A stretch of DNA of 64,000 nt, taken from contig NZ_CP073638.1 in assembly GCF_029962485.1 (NCBI RefSeq), positions 1,302,001 to 1,366,000 on the forward strand. Reading direction: 5' to 3'. The stretch is from Burkholderia cepacia. GTDB taxonomy: Bacteria > Pseudomonadota > Gammaproteobacteria > Burkholderiales > Burkholderiaceae. A program made the position numbers and the translations under genes. Below the pieces are notes generated by a model. That model had not been told where the DNA came from. It searched no databases and was given only the letters and a program-made list of their open reading frames with translations. Of this stretch, positions 1 through 8,641 are shown in pieces (the first letter of the stretch is position 1; the number at the start of each line of letters is the position of its first letter).

Positions 1-203
1 GGGTTGTCGTACACGCCAACGTTGGTGCCGACCTCGTCACGCAGGTCGTTCCACTCCATGCATGCCGTCTGGCATGCCTTGCAGCCGATGCACTTCGATA
101 CGTCGATCAGCTTCGCGACGCTCCCGGTCACCGGTTCGCGCACCGTGGGCGGTGGCGTCGTGGTGGCCGAGACGCGCTTGATATCCAGCGATTGCAATGC
201 CAT
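1..203 (-). CDS. fdxH: Formate dehydrogenase iron-sulfur (beta) subunit, partial at the left edge
   Basis: Only the first 67 codons are present; the rest lies beyond base 1. The visible part carries a ferredoxin-type cluster motif, [11 protein letters not shown], around residues 37-47, as in the E. coli FdnH/FdoH subunit that passes electrons from the catalytic subunit to the membrane cytochrome. The ATG at 203 follows the fdnG stop by only 10 bases, so the two are one operon. By analogy to known operons the cytochrome b subunit should follow outside the window. The N-terminus lacks a signal peptide, as expected for a partner co-exported with the Tat-bearing alpha subunit. Confidence 0.93.
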   Translation of the reverse strand, partial: MALQSLDIKRVSATTTPPPTVREPVTGSVAKLIDVSKCIGCKACQTACMEWNDLRDEVGTNVGVYDN

Positions 204-213
204 CTCTTTCCCC

Positions 214-3200
214 TTACGCCTTTTCGACCTTCACCAGGAACGACTTGAATTCCGGTGTATAGGAGTTGCCGTCACCCACGGACGGAGTCAGGGTATTGGC
301 GAGATAGCCGGGCTTCGTCAGACCCTTGAAGCCCCAGTGCAACGGGACGCCGACCGTCTGGACCTTCTTGCCGTCGACCATCAGCGGCTTGATCCGCTTC
401 GTGACGAGGGCGACCGCGATGATGTAGCCGCGCTTGGACGACACCTTCACGCGCTCGCCATGCGCGACGCCGACTTCCTTCGCGAGGTCTTCGCCGATCT
501 CGACGAATTGCTCGGGCTGGATGATCGAGTTCAGCCGCGCATGCTTGGTCCAGTAATGGAAGTGCTCGGTCAGCCGGTACGTCGTCGCGGCATGCGGGAA
601 CTCCGGCGCCTGGCCGAACGACGCGCGGTCGTCCGGGAACACGCGGGCGGCCGGGTTGTTCAGCGCCAGCGGGTTGTTCGGGTGCAGCGGGTTCGTGCCG
701 ATCGGCGTCTCGAACGGCTCGTAGTGCTCGGGGAACGGACCTTCGTTCATCCCCGCACGCGCGAAGAAGCGCGCGACACCTTCCGGATTCATGATGAACG
801 GCCCCATCCCGTTCTCGGGCGTTTCGTCCGCCTTGAAGTCGGGAATGTCGGCGCCCTTCCACGCGCTGCCGTTCCAGCCGATCAACTTGCGGGTCGGGTC
901 GAACGGCTTGCCGGCGACGTCGCACGATGCACGGTTGTACAGGATCCGCCGGTTCGCCGGCCACGCCCACGCCCAGTTCAGCGTCTGGCCGATGCCGGTC
1001 GGGTCGGAGTTGTCGCGCCGTCCCATCTGGTTGCCGGCCTGCGTCCACGCACCGCAGAAGATCCAGCAGCCGCTCGCGGTCGTGCCGTCGTCCTTCAGCT
1101 GCGCGAACGCGGCGAGCTGCTCGCCCTTCTTCACGAGCGCCTTGGCCGGATCCTTCGGATCAGGCAGGTCGGCGAGCGCCTTTCCGTTGAACTCCATTGC
1201 AAGCTCTTCGGGCGTCGGGCTCTCCGGGTTCGAGTACGGCCACGTCAGGTTGACGATCGGATCCGGATACTTGCCGCCGTCCTTCTGGTACATCTTGCGC
1301 ATGCGCAGGAACAGCCCCGACATGATCTCGAGGTCGCTCTTCGCTTCGCCCGGCGGCTCCGCGCCCTTCCAGTGCCACTGCAGCACACGGCTCGAACTCA
1401 CGAGCGAGCCGTTTTCCTCCGCGAAGCACGTGGTCGGCAGACGGAACACCTCGGTCTGGATCCTGGACGCATCGACGTCGTTGTAGTCGCCGTGATGCTT
1501 CCAGAACTCGGACGTCTCGGTCGCGAGCGGATCCATGATCACGAGCCACTTCAGCTTCGCGAGGCCCGCCGCCGTCTTCACCTTCGACGGCGCCGCCGCG
1601 AGCGGGTTGAAGCCCTGGCAGATGTAGCCGTTCATCTTGCCGGCATTCATCAGCTCGATCGCCTGCAGCAGGTCGTACTGCTTGTCCAGCTTCGGCAGGT
1701 AGTCGTAGGCCCAGTTGTTCTCGGCGGTCGCCGCGTCGCCCCACCAGGACTTCATGAAGCTGACGTGGAAGGCCTTGTAGTTCTTCCAGTAGCTCAACTG
1801 GTTCGGCCGCAGCGGCAGCTGCACGCGCTTCTTGATGTAGCCGTCGAAATCCTGCTCGGACTGCATCGGCAGCGTCATGTAGCCCGGCAGCAGGTTCGAC
1901 ATCAGCCCGAGGTCGGTCAACCCCTGGATGTTCGAGTGCCCGCGCAGCGCGTTCATCCCGCCGCCGGCGATGCCGATGTTGCCGAGCAGCAGCTGCACCA
2001 TCGCGCCGGTGCGGATGATCTGCGCGCCGATCGAGTGGTGGGTCCAGCCGAGCGCGTACAGCACCGTGCCGGCGCGGCCGGGAACGGCCGTGGTCGCGAG
2101 CATCTCGCACACCTTCAGGAATTTCTCCTTCGGCGTGCCGCAGACCTGCTGGACCATGTCCGGCGTATAGCGCGCGTAGTGCTGCTTCAGCAGGTTGTAC
2201 ACGCAACGCGGATGCTGCAGCGTCGGGTCGACCTTCACGAAGCCGTCGTCGCCGAGCTCGTAGTCCCAGCTCGATTTGTCCGGGTACGCGTGCTTCTCCG
2301 CGTCATAGCCGGAATAGATGCCGTCGTTGAACGCGAAATCCTCGCGCACGATGAACGAGAAGTCCGTGTAGTTCTTCACGTACTCGTGCTGGATCTTGTC
2401 GTTCGTCAGCAGATAGTTGATGACGCCGCCCAGGAAGACGATGTCGGTGCCGGTGCGGATCGGCGCGTAGTAATCGGCCACCGAGGCCGTACGCGTAAAG
2501 CGCGGGTCGACGACGATCAGCCGCGCCTTGCGGTGCGCCTTCGCCTCCGTTACCCACTTGAAACCGCACGGATGGGCCTCGGCTGCATTGCCGCCCATCA
2601 CGAGAATCACGTCCGCGTTCTTGATGTCGACCCAATGGTTCGTCATCGCTCCACGGCCAAACGTCGGGGCAAGACCTGCCACCGTCGGGCCATGTCAGAC
2701 ACGCGCCTGATTGTCGAATGCGAGCATCCCGAGACTGCGGATGGTCTTGTGCGTCAGGTAGCCGACCTCGTTGCTGCCCGCCGACGCGGCCAGCATGCCG
2801 GTCGTGAGCCAGCGGTTGACCTTCGCACCGTCTTCAGCCGTCTCGACGAAGTTCGCGTCGCGGTCGGCCTTCATCAGCTTCGCGATGCGGTCGAGCGCGT
2901 CGTTCCACGAAATCGGTTCCCACTTGTCCGAGCCGGGCGCGCGATACTCGGGGTGCGTCAGGCGGTTCGGGCTGTGGATGAAGTCGATCAGGCTCGCGCC
3001 CTTCGGGCACAGCGTGCCGCGATTGACGGGATGGTCGGGATCGCCCTCGATGTGGATGATGCTCGGCTGGGCGTTTTTCGCGCCGTCGCCGAGGCTGTAC
3101 ATCAGGATGCCGCAACCCACTGAACAGTAAGGACAGGTGTTGCGCGTTTCGACTGTGCGCGCCAGCTTGTACTGTCGGACTTCGGCGAGCGCTTCGGACG

Positions 3201-3285
3201 GAGAGAAGCCCATCAGGGCTAGACTCGATCCGGCAAGCGACGTAGCCGTCACCTTCAGGAACTGGCGCCGGGACATTTGTAGCAT
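214..3285 (-). CDS. fdnG: Formate dehydrogenase-N/O catalytic alpha subunit, selenocysteine-containing
   Basis: Molybdopterin- and selenium-dependent oxidation of formate to CO2 on the periplasmic side of the membrane. The frame is interrupted by a TGA at 2697-2695 in the context [26 protein letters not shown], which matches the selenocysteine site of E. coli FdnG/FdoG; read through, the protein is about 1023 residues (E. coli about 1015) with Sec at about 197. A Tat signal (SRRQFLK, residues 5-11) and a 4Fe-4S motif (CPYCSVGC, about 51-58) precede the Sec. I chose ATG 3285, three codons before an alternative ATG at 3276 that sits directly on the Tat motif. Automated callers will split it into two pieces. 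Cells carrying it need SelA, SelB, SelC and SelD, none of which are in this window. Confidence 0.95.
2652..2697 (-). promoter_or_regulatory. Bacterial SECIS element for the fdnG selenocysteine codon
   Basis: Directly 3' of the UGA (2697-2695) the mRNA can form a lower stem between CAUGGCC (2694-2688) and GGCCGUG (2658-2652), and an apical hairpin GGCA-GGUCU-UGCC (2680-2668). The GGUCU loop on a short stem, a few tens of bases after the UGA, is the known SelB-binding form seen in E. coli fdnG and fdhF. The structure is read by eye and was not folded by program. Confidence 0.85.
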
Positions 3286-3328
3286 GGCTGGTCTCGGCGT
3301 TATTGTGGGGGTGGGGAAACTGAAAGGA

Positions 3329-3334
3329 ATTATA
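3329..3334 (-). promoter_or_regulatory. Candidate -10 box for the fdnG operon
   Basis: The minus strand carries a perfect TATAAT at 3334-3329, about 44 bases upstream of the fdnG start. The upstream -35 region is poor (around CGAACA), so an activator could be needed. The call rests on the -10 match and position only. Confidence 0.35.
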
Positions 3335-3427
3335 GACAGTTCGCGCAACTATGTTCGAATCCTCGGATCAATACTGAATTGTCTGATTACCAACGATGAT
3401 CCGCGTTCCGCGCGCAACCGAACCGTC

Positions 3428-4367
3428 ATGAAACGACAGATCACCTCCGAAGCAACCCGTCTTGCCCAGCAACAGGCCAACTGGGCCCTCAACGCGTTCA
3501 AGCGTTTCTCGTCCGACCGCTGCTCCGCGATGGCCGCGGGCATCGCGTTTTTCTCCGCGTTCTCGCTCGCGCCGATGCTCGTGATGGTGATCGCGGTGGC
3601 CGGCTGGTTCTACGGCGACGATGCCGCGCGCGGCCAGGTATTCGAGCAGGCGCACCAGCTGATCGGCGACGACGCGGCGGCCAGCATCCAGACGATCGTG
3701 CAGAACGCGCACCGCGCGGGCGAGCGCGGCGGCCTGGCCACCCTGATCTCGTTCGCCGCGCTCGCCATCGGCGCGTCGGCCACGTTCGCGTCGCTCAGCG
3801 CCGCGCTCAGCGTGATCTGGCCGGCTACCGAGAACCGCTGGTCGAGTATGCTCGGGCTCGTGCGCGTGCGGCTGATCTCGTTCGGGGCTCGTGCTAGGCG
3901 TCGCGTTTCTGCTGATCGTGTCGCTCGTGCTCGACACCGCGATCACGTTCGTCGGCACCTGGCTGCTCGGCAATTCGCCGTATGTGGTCGTCACGAACCT
4001 CGTGCAGTTCTTCGTCGGCATCGCCGTGCTCGCGGCTGCGTTCGCTTCGTTGATGAAGTTCCTGCCCGATGCGCGCGTCGCGTGGCGCGACGCCGCGGTC
4101 GGCGGTGTCGTGTCCGCGATCCTGTTCTCCGGCGGCAAGAAGCTGTTCGCGCTGTACCTCGCGCACGCGGGCACGGCCAGCGCATTCGGCGCGGCCGGAT
4201 CGTTCGCGGTCCTGCTGATGTGGCTGTACTTCTCCGCGATCGTGCTGCTGCTCGGCGCGGAATTCGCGGCGGCGCGCGGCAATGCGCATCAGCCGGCAAG
4301 CGCCGCACCGGCTGCGTCCGCCCGACCACAGCCCGGCCCCGGCAACGACCGCATGCGCGGCGACTGA
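3428..4367 (+). pseudogene. BrkB/YihY family inner-membrane protein, frameshifted
   Basis: Two frames together encode one YihY/virulence-factor BrkB protein. Residues 1 to about 154 (start ATG 3428, MKRQITSEAT) include FSAFSLAPMLVMVIAVAGW; the rest continues in the next frame from about 3888 (LVLGVAFLLIVSLVLD to the stop at 4367). The break lies in GGGG at 3884-3887: with three G instead of four the protein reads SFGLVLGVAFLL without interruption for about 312 residues, a normal length for the family. The second half keeps the expected membrane segments, so the lesion looks recent, or is a sequencing error. Function of the family is unproven despite the old ribonuclease BN name. It is divergent from fdnG. 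Confidence 0.85.
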
Positions 4368-4760
4368 TTTACCCCGCCGCAAGCCCCCCGCACACCCGCC
4401 CGCCCCTTTGCAACCACGCTGCCCGCCGCGCATTTGCGCGGCGTTGACACGCATCTTGCGTGTCCGCATGGACATTGCCGCAACAGCAAACGTTTGCACA
4501 CCCCCGTTTCCATGACGGAACCCGGCGAAACACGCAACCTGCCGCCCGGCGCATCGACTTTTGAAACAATCGCGGCGCAGCAATTGTCAACTATTTCAAA
4601 AACAGGAACAGTTGTTGATGTGCTTGATATATATGGACTTTTTCACGCTGTTACCTTTTCGAGACACTTTATTTTTTAAGCTTTCTTGCGTCTATGGCAC
4701 TGAGCTATTCTCCAATCCGCAACAAATAACGATGAATCACTTGCGTGGAGAAACTCAACG
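4368..4760 (+). promoter_or_regulatory. 393-base upstream region of the porin, with three palindromes
   Basis: No gene is supported here. Three perfect symmetric elements lie in 75 bases: arms CGCCGCGCA / TGCGCGGCG around TT (4424-4443); arms GACACGCA / TGCGTGTC around TCT (4446-4464); and the 12-bp palindrome GCAAACGTTTGC (4486-4497). The last resembles LacI/PurR-family operators. The first two could form adjacent hairpins ending brkB transcription but lack a U-tract. From about 4560 the base composition turns AT-rich, with TATATA near 4630, and probably holds the porin promoter. Confidence 0.55.
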
Positions 4761-5918
4761 ATGAAGAAACTCGCTCTCTCGACCCTCTCGCTCGCCCTGC
4801 TGGGCGCCGCTGGTGCTGCTCATGCTCAATCGAGCGTGACGCTGTACGGCGTGATCGACACGTCGATCGCTTGGGTGCACGGCAATGACGGCCAGTCCAA
4901 CAACTCGGTCCAAATGCTGTCGGGCAACCTGCAAGGTAGCCGCTTCGGCCTGAAGGGTGCAGAAGACCTCGGCGGTGGCCTGAAGGCGATCTTCCAGTTG
5001 GAAAACGGTTTTGATCCGGGCACCGGCCACCTGAACCAGGGCGGTCGCATGTTCGGCCGTCAGGCATTCGTCGGCCTCGAAAGCAGCCAGTACGGCACGC
5101 TGACGCTCGGCCGCCAGTACGACCCGCTGGTCGACCTGGTCCAGGCAGTCACGGCTGACAACTACTTCGGCAGCACGTTCGCCACGCCGGGTGACGTCGA
5201 CAACAACGACAACAGCCTGCGCGTCAGCAACGCAATCAAGTACACGTCGCCGGTGATCGCTGGCTTCCAGGCTGAAGGCATGTACGCCCTCGGCGGCGTC
5301 GCAGGCAAGACGGGCGCAGGCCAGACGTGGTCGGTCGCAGCTGCCTACAACAACGGCCCGGTCGGCGTTGCAGCAGGCTACTTCTACGCGAACAACCCGA
5401 CGCCGACGGCTGCAGGCCTCCGCTCGGGCTGGGGTTCGACGACGTCGGACAACATCGTCGACGGCCCGATCAACTCGGGTTACGTGACGGCGAAGTCGAT
5501 CGCGATCGCCCAGGTTGCAGGTCAGTACGTGATCGGCCCGGTTACGGTCGGCCTCGGCTACAGCAACGCGCAATACAAGCCGGACGCATCGTCGGGCTTC
5601 GGTTCGACCGAGAAGTACAACACCGGCCGCGGCTTCGTGACGTATCAGGTTACGGCACCGCTGCTGCTGGGTCTCGGCTACTCGTACACGAAGTCGAGCG
5701 GCGACACGACCGCGAAGTACCACCAGGTTTCGCTGGGCGCGGACTACTCGCTGTCGAAGCGCACGGACGTCTACCTGGTCGGCGCATACCAGCACGCAAG
5801 CGGCACGCAGCTCGTCGACGGCGTTCAACAGAACGCGCAAGCTTCGATCGGCTCGTACGGCTTCGCCGGCAAGAGCTCGGCCGAAATGGTCGCTCTCGGC
5901 CTGCGTCACAAGTTCTAA
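4761..5918 (+). CDS. Gram-negative general porin (trimeric outer-membrane channel)
   Basis: The 385-residue product has a signal peptide ending at about residue 22 (GAAHAQSS), followed by SSVTLYGVIDTSIAW, the usual start of the Burkholderia OpcP/Omp38-type porins. It has repeated GLKGAEDLGGGLKAIFQLE and GLGYSYTKSSGD strand signatures and ends in a phenylalanine (LGLRHKF), the outer-membrane assembly signal. It should form a 16-stranded beta-barrel for small hydrophilic solutes. A GGAG ribosome site lies 9-10 bases before the ATG. Codon use is strongly biased, as for a highly expressed gene. It is monocistronic, with its own long upstream region and a terminator after it. The exact substrate preference cannot be read from sequence. 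Confidence 0.93.
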   Translation: MKKLALSTLSLALLGAAGAAHAQSSVTLYGVIDTSIAWVHGNDGQSNNSVQMLSGNLQGSRFGLKGAEDLGGGLKAIFQLENGFDPGTGHLNQGGRMFGRQAFVGLESSQYGTLTLGRQYDPLVDLVQAVTADNYFGSTFATPGDVDNNDNSLRVSNAIKYTSPVIAGFQAEGMYALGGVAGKTGAGQTWSVAAAYNNGPVGVAAGYFYANNPTPTAAGLRSGWGSTTSDNIVDGPINSGYVTAKSIAIAQVAGQYVIGPVTVGLGYSNAQYKPDASSGFGSTEKYNTGRGFVTYQVTAPLLLGLGYSYTKSSGDTTAKYHQVSLGADYSLSKRTDVYLVGAYQHASGTQLVDGVQQNAQASIGSYGFAGKSSAEMVALGLRHKF

Positions 5919-6303
5919 GAAGTACGTTTCCGGCGTGCACGGCGTCTCCGACGCCTTGCCGCCGACCTGGAAAGCCAGTCCCGGTTTCGGCCGCGACTGG
6001 CTTTTTTTCGTCCGTCTCCCGCGTGCCGGCGGCGCCTGCACGGGCCGGCACCCCGAACCCGAGCCCGATGCACGCCGACCGGCCGGCAGCGGCGCCTGGC
6101 GGCTGCAAAGCGCCGGGAACACCGTTTGCGGATAGCCGCGCAGGTCGCCATCCGTTCGCCGAGCGACTACCATCCGCACTGCCGGCCCCGCTCGTCCGGT
6201 GCGATGGCGATATGCCGCGGCGTGTCGATTTCGGCAACCGTCGTCCGTCGTATCGATGGCGGCACGGGTTCGCACGTCGCCCCATTCACACAGGAGATTC
6301 GCC
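5919..6303 (+). other. Intergenic stretch after the porin
   Basis: Apart from the terminator at 5971-6008 I see nothing with clear meaning in these 385 bases. The part from 6010 is GC-rich and has no supported gene. A GGAG ribosome site for the next gene sits at its end. Confidence 0.5.
5971..6008 (+). terminator. Rho-independent terminator of the porin gene
   Basis: Arms AGCCAGTC and GACTGGCT flank a 14-base GC-rich loop and run straight into TTTTTT. It lies about 53 bases after the porin stop. Confidence 0.9.
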
Positions 6304-6777
6304 ATGACGATTCAGAAGATCACGCCTTTTCTCTGGTATTCGACGGAAGCCGAAGAAGCCGCGGCCTTCTACGCAGGCATCTTTCCGGATTCACGCGTCG
6401 TGCGCGTCACGGCGGTGCCCGGCACCGACGGCACGCGAATGGTCGAATTCGAGCTGTTCGGCCAGCCGTTCTTCGCGATGAGCCACGCGCGCACGGAGAC
6501 GTTCAATCATGCGATCTCGCTGCTGGTCAGTTGCGCCAGCCAGGCGGAACTCGACCGCTACTGGAACGCGCTGCTCGACAACGGCGGCACGGCCGACGCC
6601 TGCGGCTGGCTGAGGGATCGCTATGGCGTGTCGTGGCAGATCGTTCCGGAAGCGCTCATCCCGATGATGACCGACCGCGACCCGGTCAAGGCGGCGCGCG
6701 TGGCCGCGACGATGATGCAGATGGTCAAGTTCGACGACGCCGCACTGAAGGCCGCCTTCGCGGGCACGGCGGGCTGA
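6304..6777 (+). CDS. VOC/PhnB-like protein (3-demethylubiquinone methyltransferase-like fold)
   Basis: A 157-residue protein starting MTIQKITPFLWYSTEAEEAAAFY, with the paired beta-alpha-beta-beta-beta pattern of the vicinal-oxygen-chelate superfamily, specifically the PhnB/YjdN group. Signatures include WQIVPEAL and the ending VARVAATMMQMVKFDDAALKAAF, common to this group. Members are often misnamed 3-demethylubiquinone-9 3-methyltransferase; no methyltransferase motif is present. The start is fixed by AGGAG 8 bases upstream of ATG 6304. It is a single gene, convergent with the adenylyltransferase that follows. The biological substrate is unknown. Confidence 0.85.
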   Translation: MTIQKITPFLWYSTEAEEAAAFYAGIFPDSRVVRVTAVPGTDGTRMVEFELFGQPFFAMSHARTETFNHAISLLVSCASQAELDRYWNALLDNGGTADACGWLRDRYGVSWQIVPEALIPMMTDRDPVKAARVAATMMQMVKFDDAALKAAFAGTAG

Positions 6778-6837
6778 CGACGCACGTCGCGCCGCACATG
6801 CATGACCGTGCGCCGATCACGCGCCCGGTAGCTGCCG

Positions 6838-7629
6838 CTACGCCCGCAGCATCGATTCGACGGTTCGCCGCGCGTAGCCGATGAAGGCGGCGAGCGGCTC
6901 GCCGGACAGGATTGCCGCGCCTGCGTCGCCACCGAGATAGGCGTCGCGCGCGGCTGCCACCACCGGCCGATACGCGTGAGGCAGGCGCTCCAGCACCCAT
7001 GCCGCGGCGACGTCCTTGGGTGCAATCGTGCCGGTCGCGGCGCTGTACCAGATGCGCGCGAGCGCGAGCACCACGTTGCACTCGTCGCCGCGCCAGTCCG
7101 GTTCGGCGTTCCATTGCGCAACGGTCGCGAGCAATGCGACGACGAAATCGCGCGCGGGCACCGGCTCGAACAGCGCGGCCGCAGGCGGCCCGAACAACGC
7201 GATGCTGTGCTGCCGCGCCTTCGTCAACAGGATCGCCAGATCGTGATCGACGAGCGGCGGTTCGACGATGCCCGCATCGAGATCGCGGCGCAGCCACTCG
7301 CCGAACTGCAGTTCGCGCCGCGCCGGATGACGCCACGGCACCACGTCGCCGTGCGCGACGACGGTGATCTCCAGTGCGCGCATGCCGCCTGCGCCACCCG
7401 GCGGCGCCGACACGTTGAGCAGATCGTGCATCAACGCATGCCGCACCGCTTCGTCGGGTCGCGCCGTCACCGTCACCAGCAAGTCGATGTCGCTGCGCGG
7501 TTTCAATCCGCCGTCGAGCGCCGATCCGAACAGGTGGATGGCTTCCAGCGTCGCGCCGAGATGCCGCTCGATCGCAGTGCGTGCGGCAGCGACCTGTACG
7601 GCGATTTCGTTCGGGATGAATCCAGTCAC
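6838..7629 (-). CDS. aadA: AadA-type aminoglycoside (streptomycin/spectinomycin) 3''-nucleotidyltransferase homologue
   Basis: The 263-residue protein has the nucleotidyltransferase motif GSALDGGLKPRSDIDLLV (residues 35-51; Asp47 and Asp49 are the metal ligands). The C-terminal domain contains RRELQFGEW, DLAILLTKARQHSIALFGP, WNAEPDWRGDECNVVLALAR and IWYSAATGTIAPKDVAAAWVLERLP, all close to AadA (ANT(3'')-Ia). The expected reaction is transfer of AMP from ATP to streptomycin or spectinomycin. There is no integron attC site, recombinase or insertion sequence nearby and base composition matches the neighbourhood, so this looks like a resident chromosomal gene rather than a cassette. Actual resistance cannot be read from sequence. 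Confidence 0.88.
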   Translation of the reverse strand: MTGFIPNEIAVQVAAARTAIERHLGATLEAIHLFGSALDGGLKPRSDIDLLVTVTARPDEAVRHALMHDLLNVSAPPGGAGGMRALEITVVAHGDVVPWRHPARRELQFGEWLRRDLDAGIVEPPLVDHDLAILLTKARQHSIALFGPPAAALFEPVPARDFVVALLATVAQWNAEPDWRGDECNVVLALARIWYSAATGTIAPKDVAAAWVLERLPHAYRPVVAAARDAYLGGDAGAAILSGEPLAAFIGYARRTVESMLRA

Positions 7630-7838
7630 GACGGCCGGACTTGCGATGCGCAGGCAACGGGCGTCGCGGGCGCGACGCGTGCGCCGGGCTGCGGCGAAAC
7701 CGCGTCCCGCGCAACTGCGGTTTGCAGATCACCGTTCGGCATTAAGCATGGACGGCATGCGATGCATTGCACCGCGCGCGTCGTGCTGCCCATCGTCGCC
7801 GCACTGCCGCTTCGCTGCCGCGCGATTGGCGCGGCGCA

Positions 7839-7872
7839 ATAAAAATCCCCGCACGCTTTCGCGTACGGGGAT
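7839..7872 (-). terminator. Rho-independent terminator of the HU-like gene
   Basis: On the minus strand GATCCCCGTACGC and GCGTGCGGGGAT flank a GAAA tetraloop, followed by TTTTT. It lies about 52 bases after the stop at 7925 and separates that gene from aadA. Confidence 0.93.
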
Positions 7873-7924
7873 CGCAGGACTCCGCAACGGCTGCCGACAT
7901 GTATTCGGCAGTCGTTGCGCGGCA

Positions 7925-8374
7925 TTACGCTGCCGCGTCCTTCAGCTTCTTCAGCGCACGTGCCTTCACGCGCACGCTGGCCGGCTTCGCCGGGAACCAA
8001 CGCTCTTCGCCCGAGAACGGATCCTTGCCGAAGCGCTTCTTCTTCGCCGGCACGACTTGTGCCGTGATCTTCAGCAGACCCGGCAGCGTGAATTCGCCTG
8101 CGCCCTTCTTGTGGACCGAGCCCAGCACGACGTTCTCGAGTGCGGCGAGCACTGCCTTGACCGCCTTCACTTCGACAGCTGCGCGCTCAGCGATGTGCGT
8201 TGCGAGCGATGCCTTCGTGAACTTGTCCTTCAGCGGCGTCGGAGCAGCCGGTGCTGCCTTCGCGACAGCCTTCTTGGCCACTACTTTCTTCGCGGGCGCA
8301 GCCTTTTTTGCAGCCACTTTCTTGGTGGCCGGTGCGGCAGCCTTCTTGGCCACCTTTTTTGCGGAAGTCGCCAT
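7925..8374 (-). CDS. HU-family DNA-binding protein with a lysine/alanine-rich N-terminal tail
   Basis: The 149-residue protein joins two parts. Residues 1 to about 46 are a histone-H1-like tail of repeated AKKVAKKAAAP-type units. Residues about 47-149 form an HU/IHF core, ending in GEFTLPGLLKITAQVVPAKK and KPASVRVKARALKKLKDAA. Standard HU proteins have about 90 residues and no tail. Similar tailed HU-like nucleoid proteins are known in betaproteobacteria (for example Bordetella BpH3 and related). ATG 8374 has AGGAG 5 bases upstream, which rules out the longer start at 8407. It should bind DNA non-specifically and compact the nucleoid. It is monocistronic with its own terminator. Confidence 0.88.
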   Translation of the reverse strand: MATSAKKVAKKAAAPATKKVAAKKAAPAKKVVAKKAVAKAAPAAPTPLKDKFTKASLATHIAERAAVEVKAVKAVLAALENVVLGSVHKKGAGEFTLPGLLKITAQVVPAKKKRFGKDPFSGEERWFPAKPASVRVKARALKKLKDAAA

Positions 8375-8586
8375 GTTTCTCCTACCAGGTGTGGTCGTTG
8401 GATACACGAAGCGTGCAACGCGCGCGCTTCAACGCCGGATTCTACAAGCGCCTTGACGCTTCGTGCAGTACTTTTATGCGTTTTCGCGGGGTTTCCCGCA
8501 GGTTTTGTTGCGCGCGACCGACTTCATCGACGCTTGAGCATCCAAAAACGCCTTTACGTATGCGTCCAAACGAGCCCGAACGCGAA

Positions 8587-8614
8587 TTACGTTCGATATT
8601 TGCGCACCTATACT
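8587..8614 (+). promoter_or_regulatory. Possible promoter of bceU
   Basis: TATACT (8609-8614) with TTACGT (8587-8592) 16 bases before it, 28 bases upstream of the bceU start. The -10 is good, the -35 weak. Confidence 0.3.
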
Positions 8615-8641
8615 GGGCTCGCTCAATGCCCGGATGCCTCC

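Noticed and set aside
4..3123. A 1039-codon plus-strand open frame over the formate dehydrogenase genes
   Set aside because: It is the antisense frame of a high-GC gene; it is Arg-rich, has no family features, and the opposite strand encodes a clear FdnG with SECIS.
2695..3348. A separate short protein ending at 2695, and an 822-residue formate dehydrogenase beginning at 2682
   Set aside because: These are the two parts of one selenoprotein split by UGA; the SECIS and conserved sequence across the codon show it is read through.
3876..3900. Programmed ribosomal frameshifting in brkB
   Set aside because: No slippery heptamer with downstream pseudoknot is evident, and YihY proteins are not known to use frameshifting; mutation or sequencing error is simpler.
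4561..4764. A 67-codon frame just upstream of the porin
   Set aside because: It overlaps the porin start, lies in AT-rich promoter DNA and has no recognisable protein features.
6838..7629. aadA gene as part of an integron cassette
   Set aside because: There is no attC site, integrase or insertion sequence nearby and base composition matches the surroundings.
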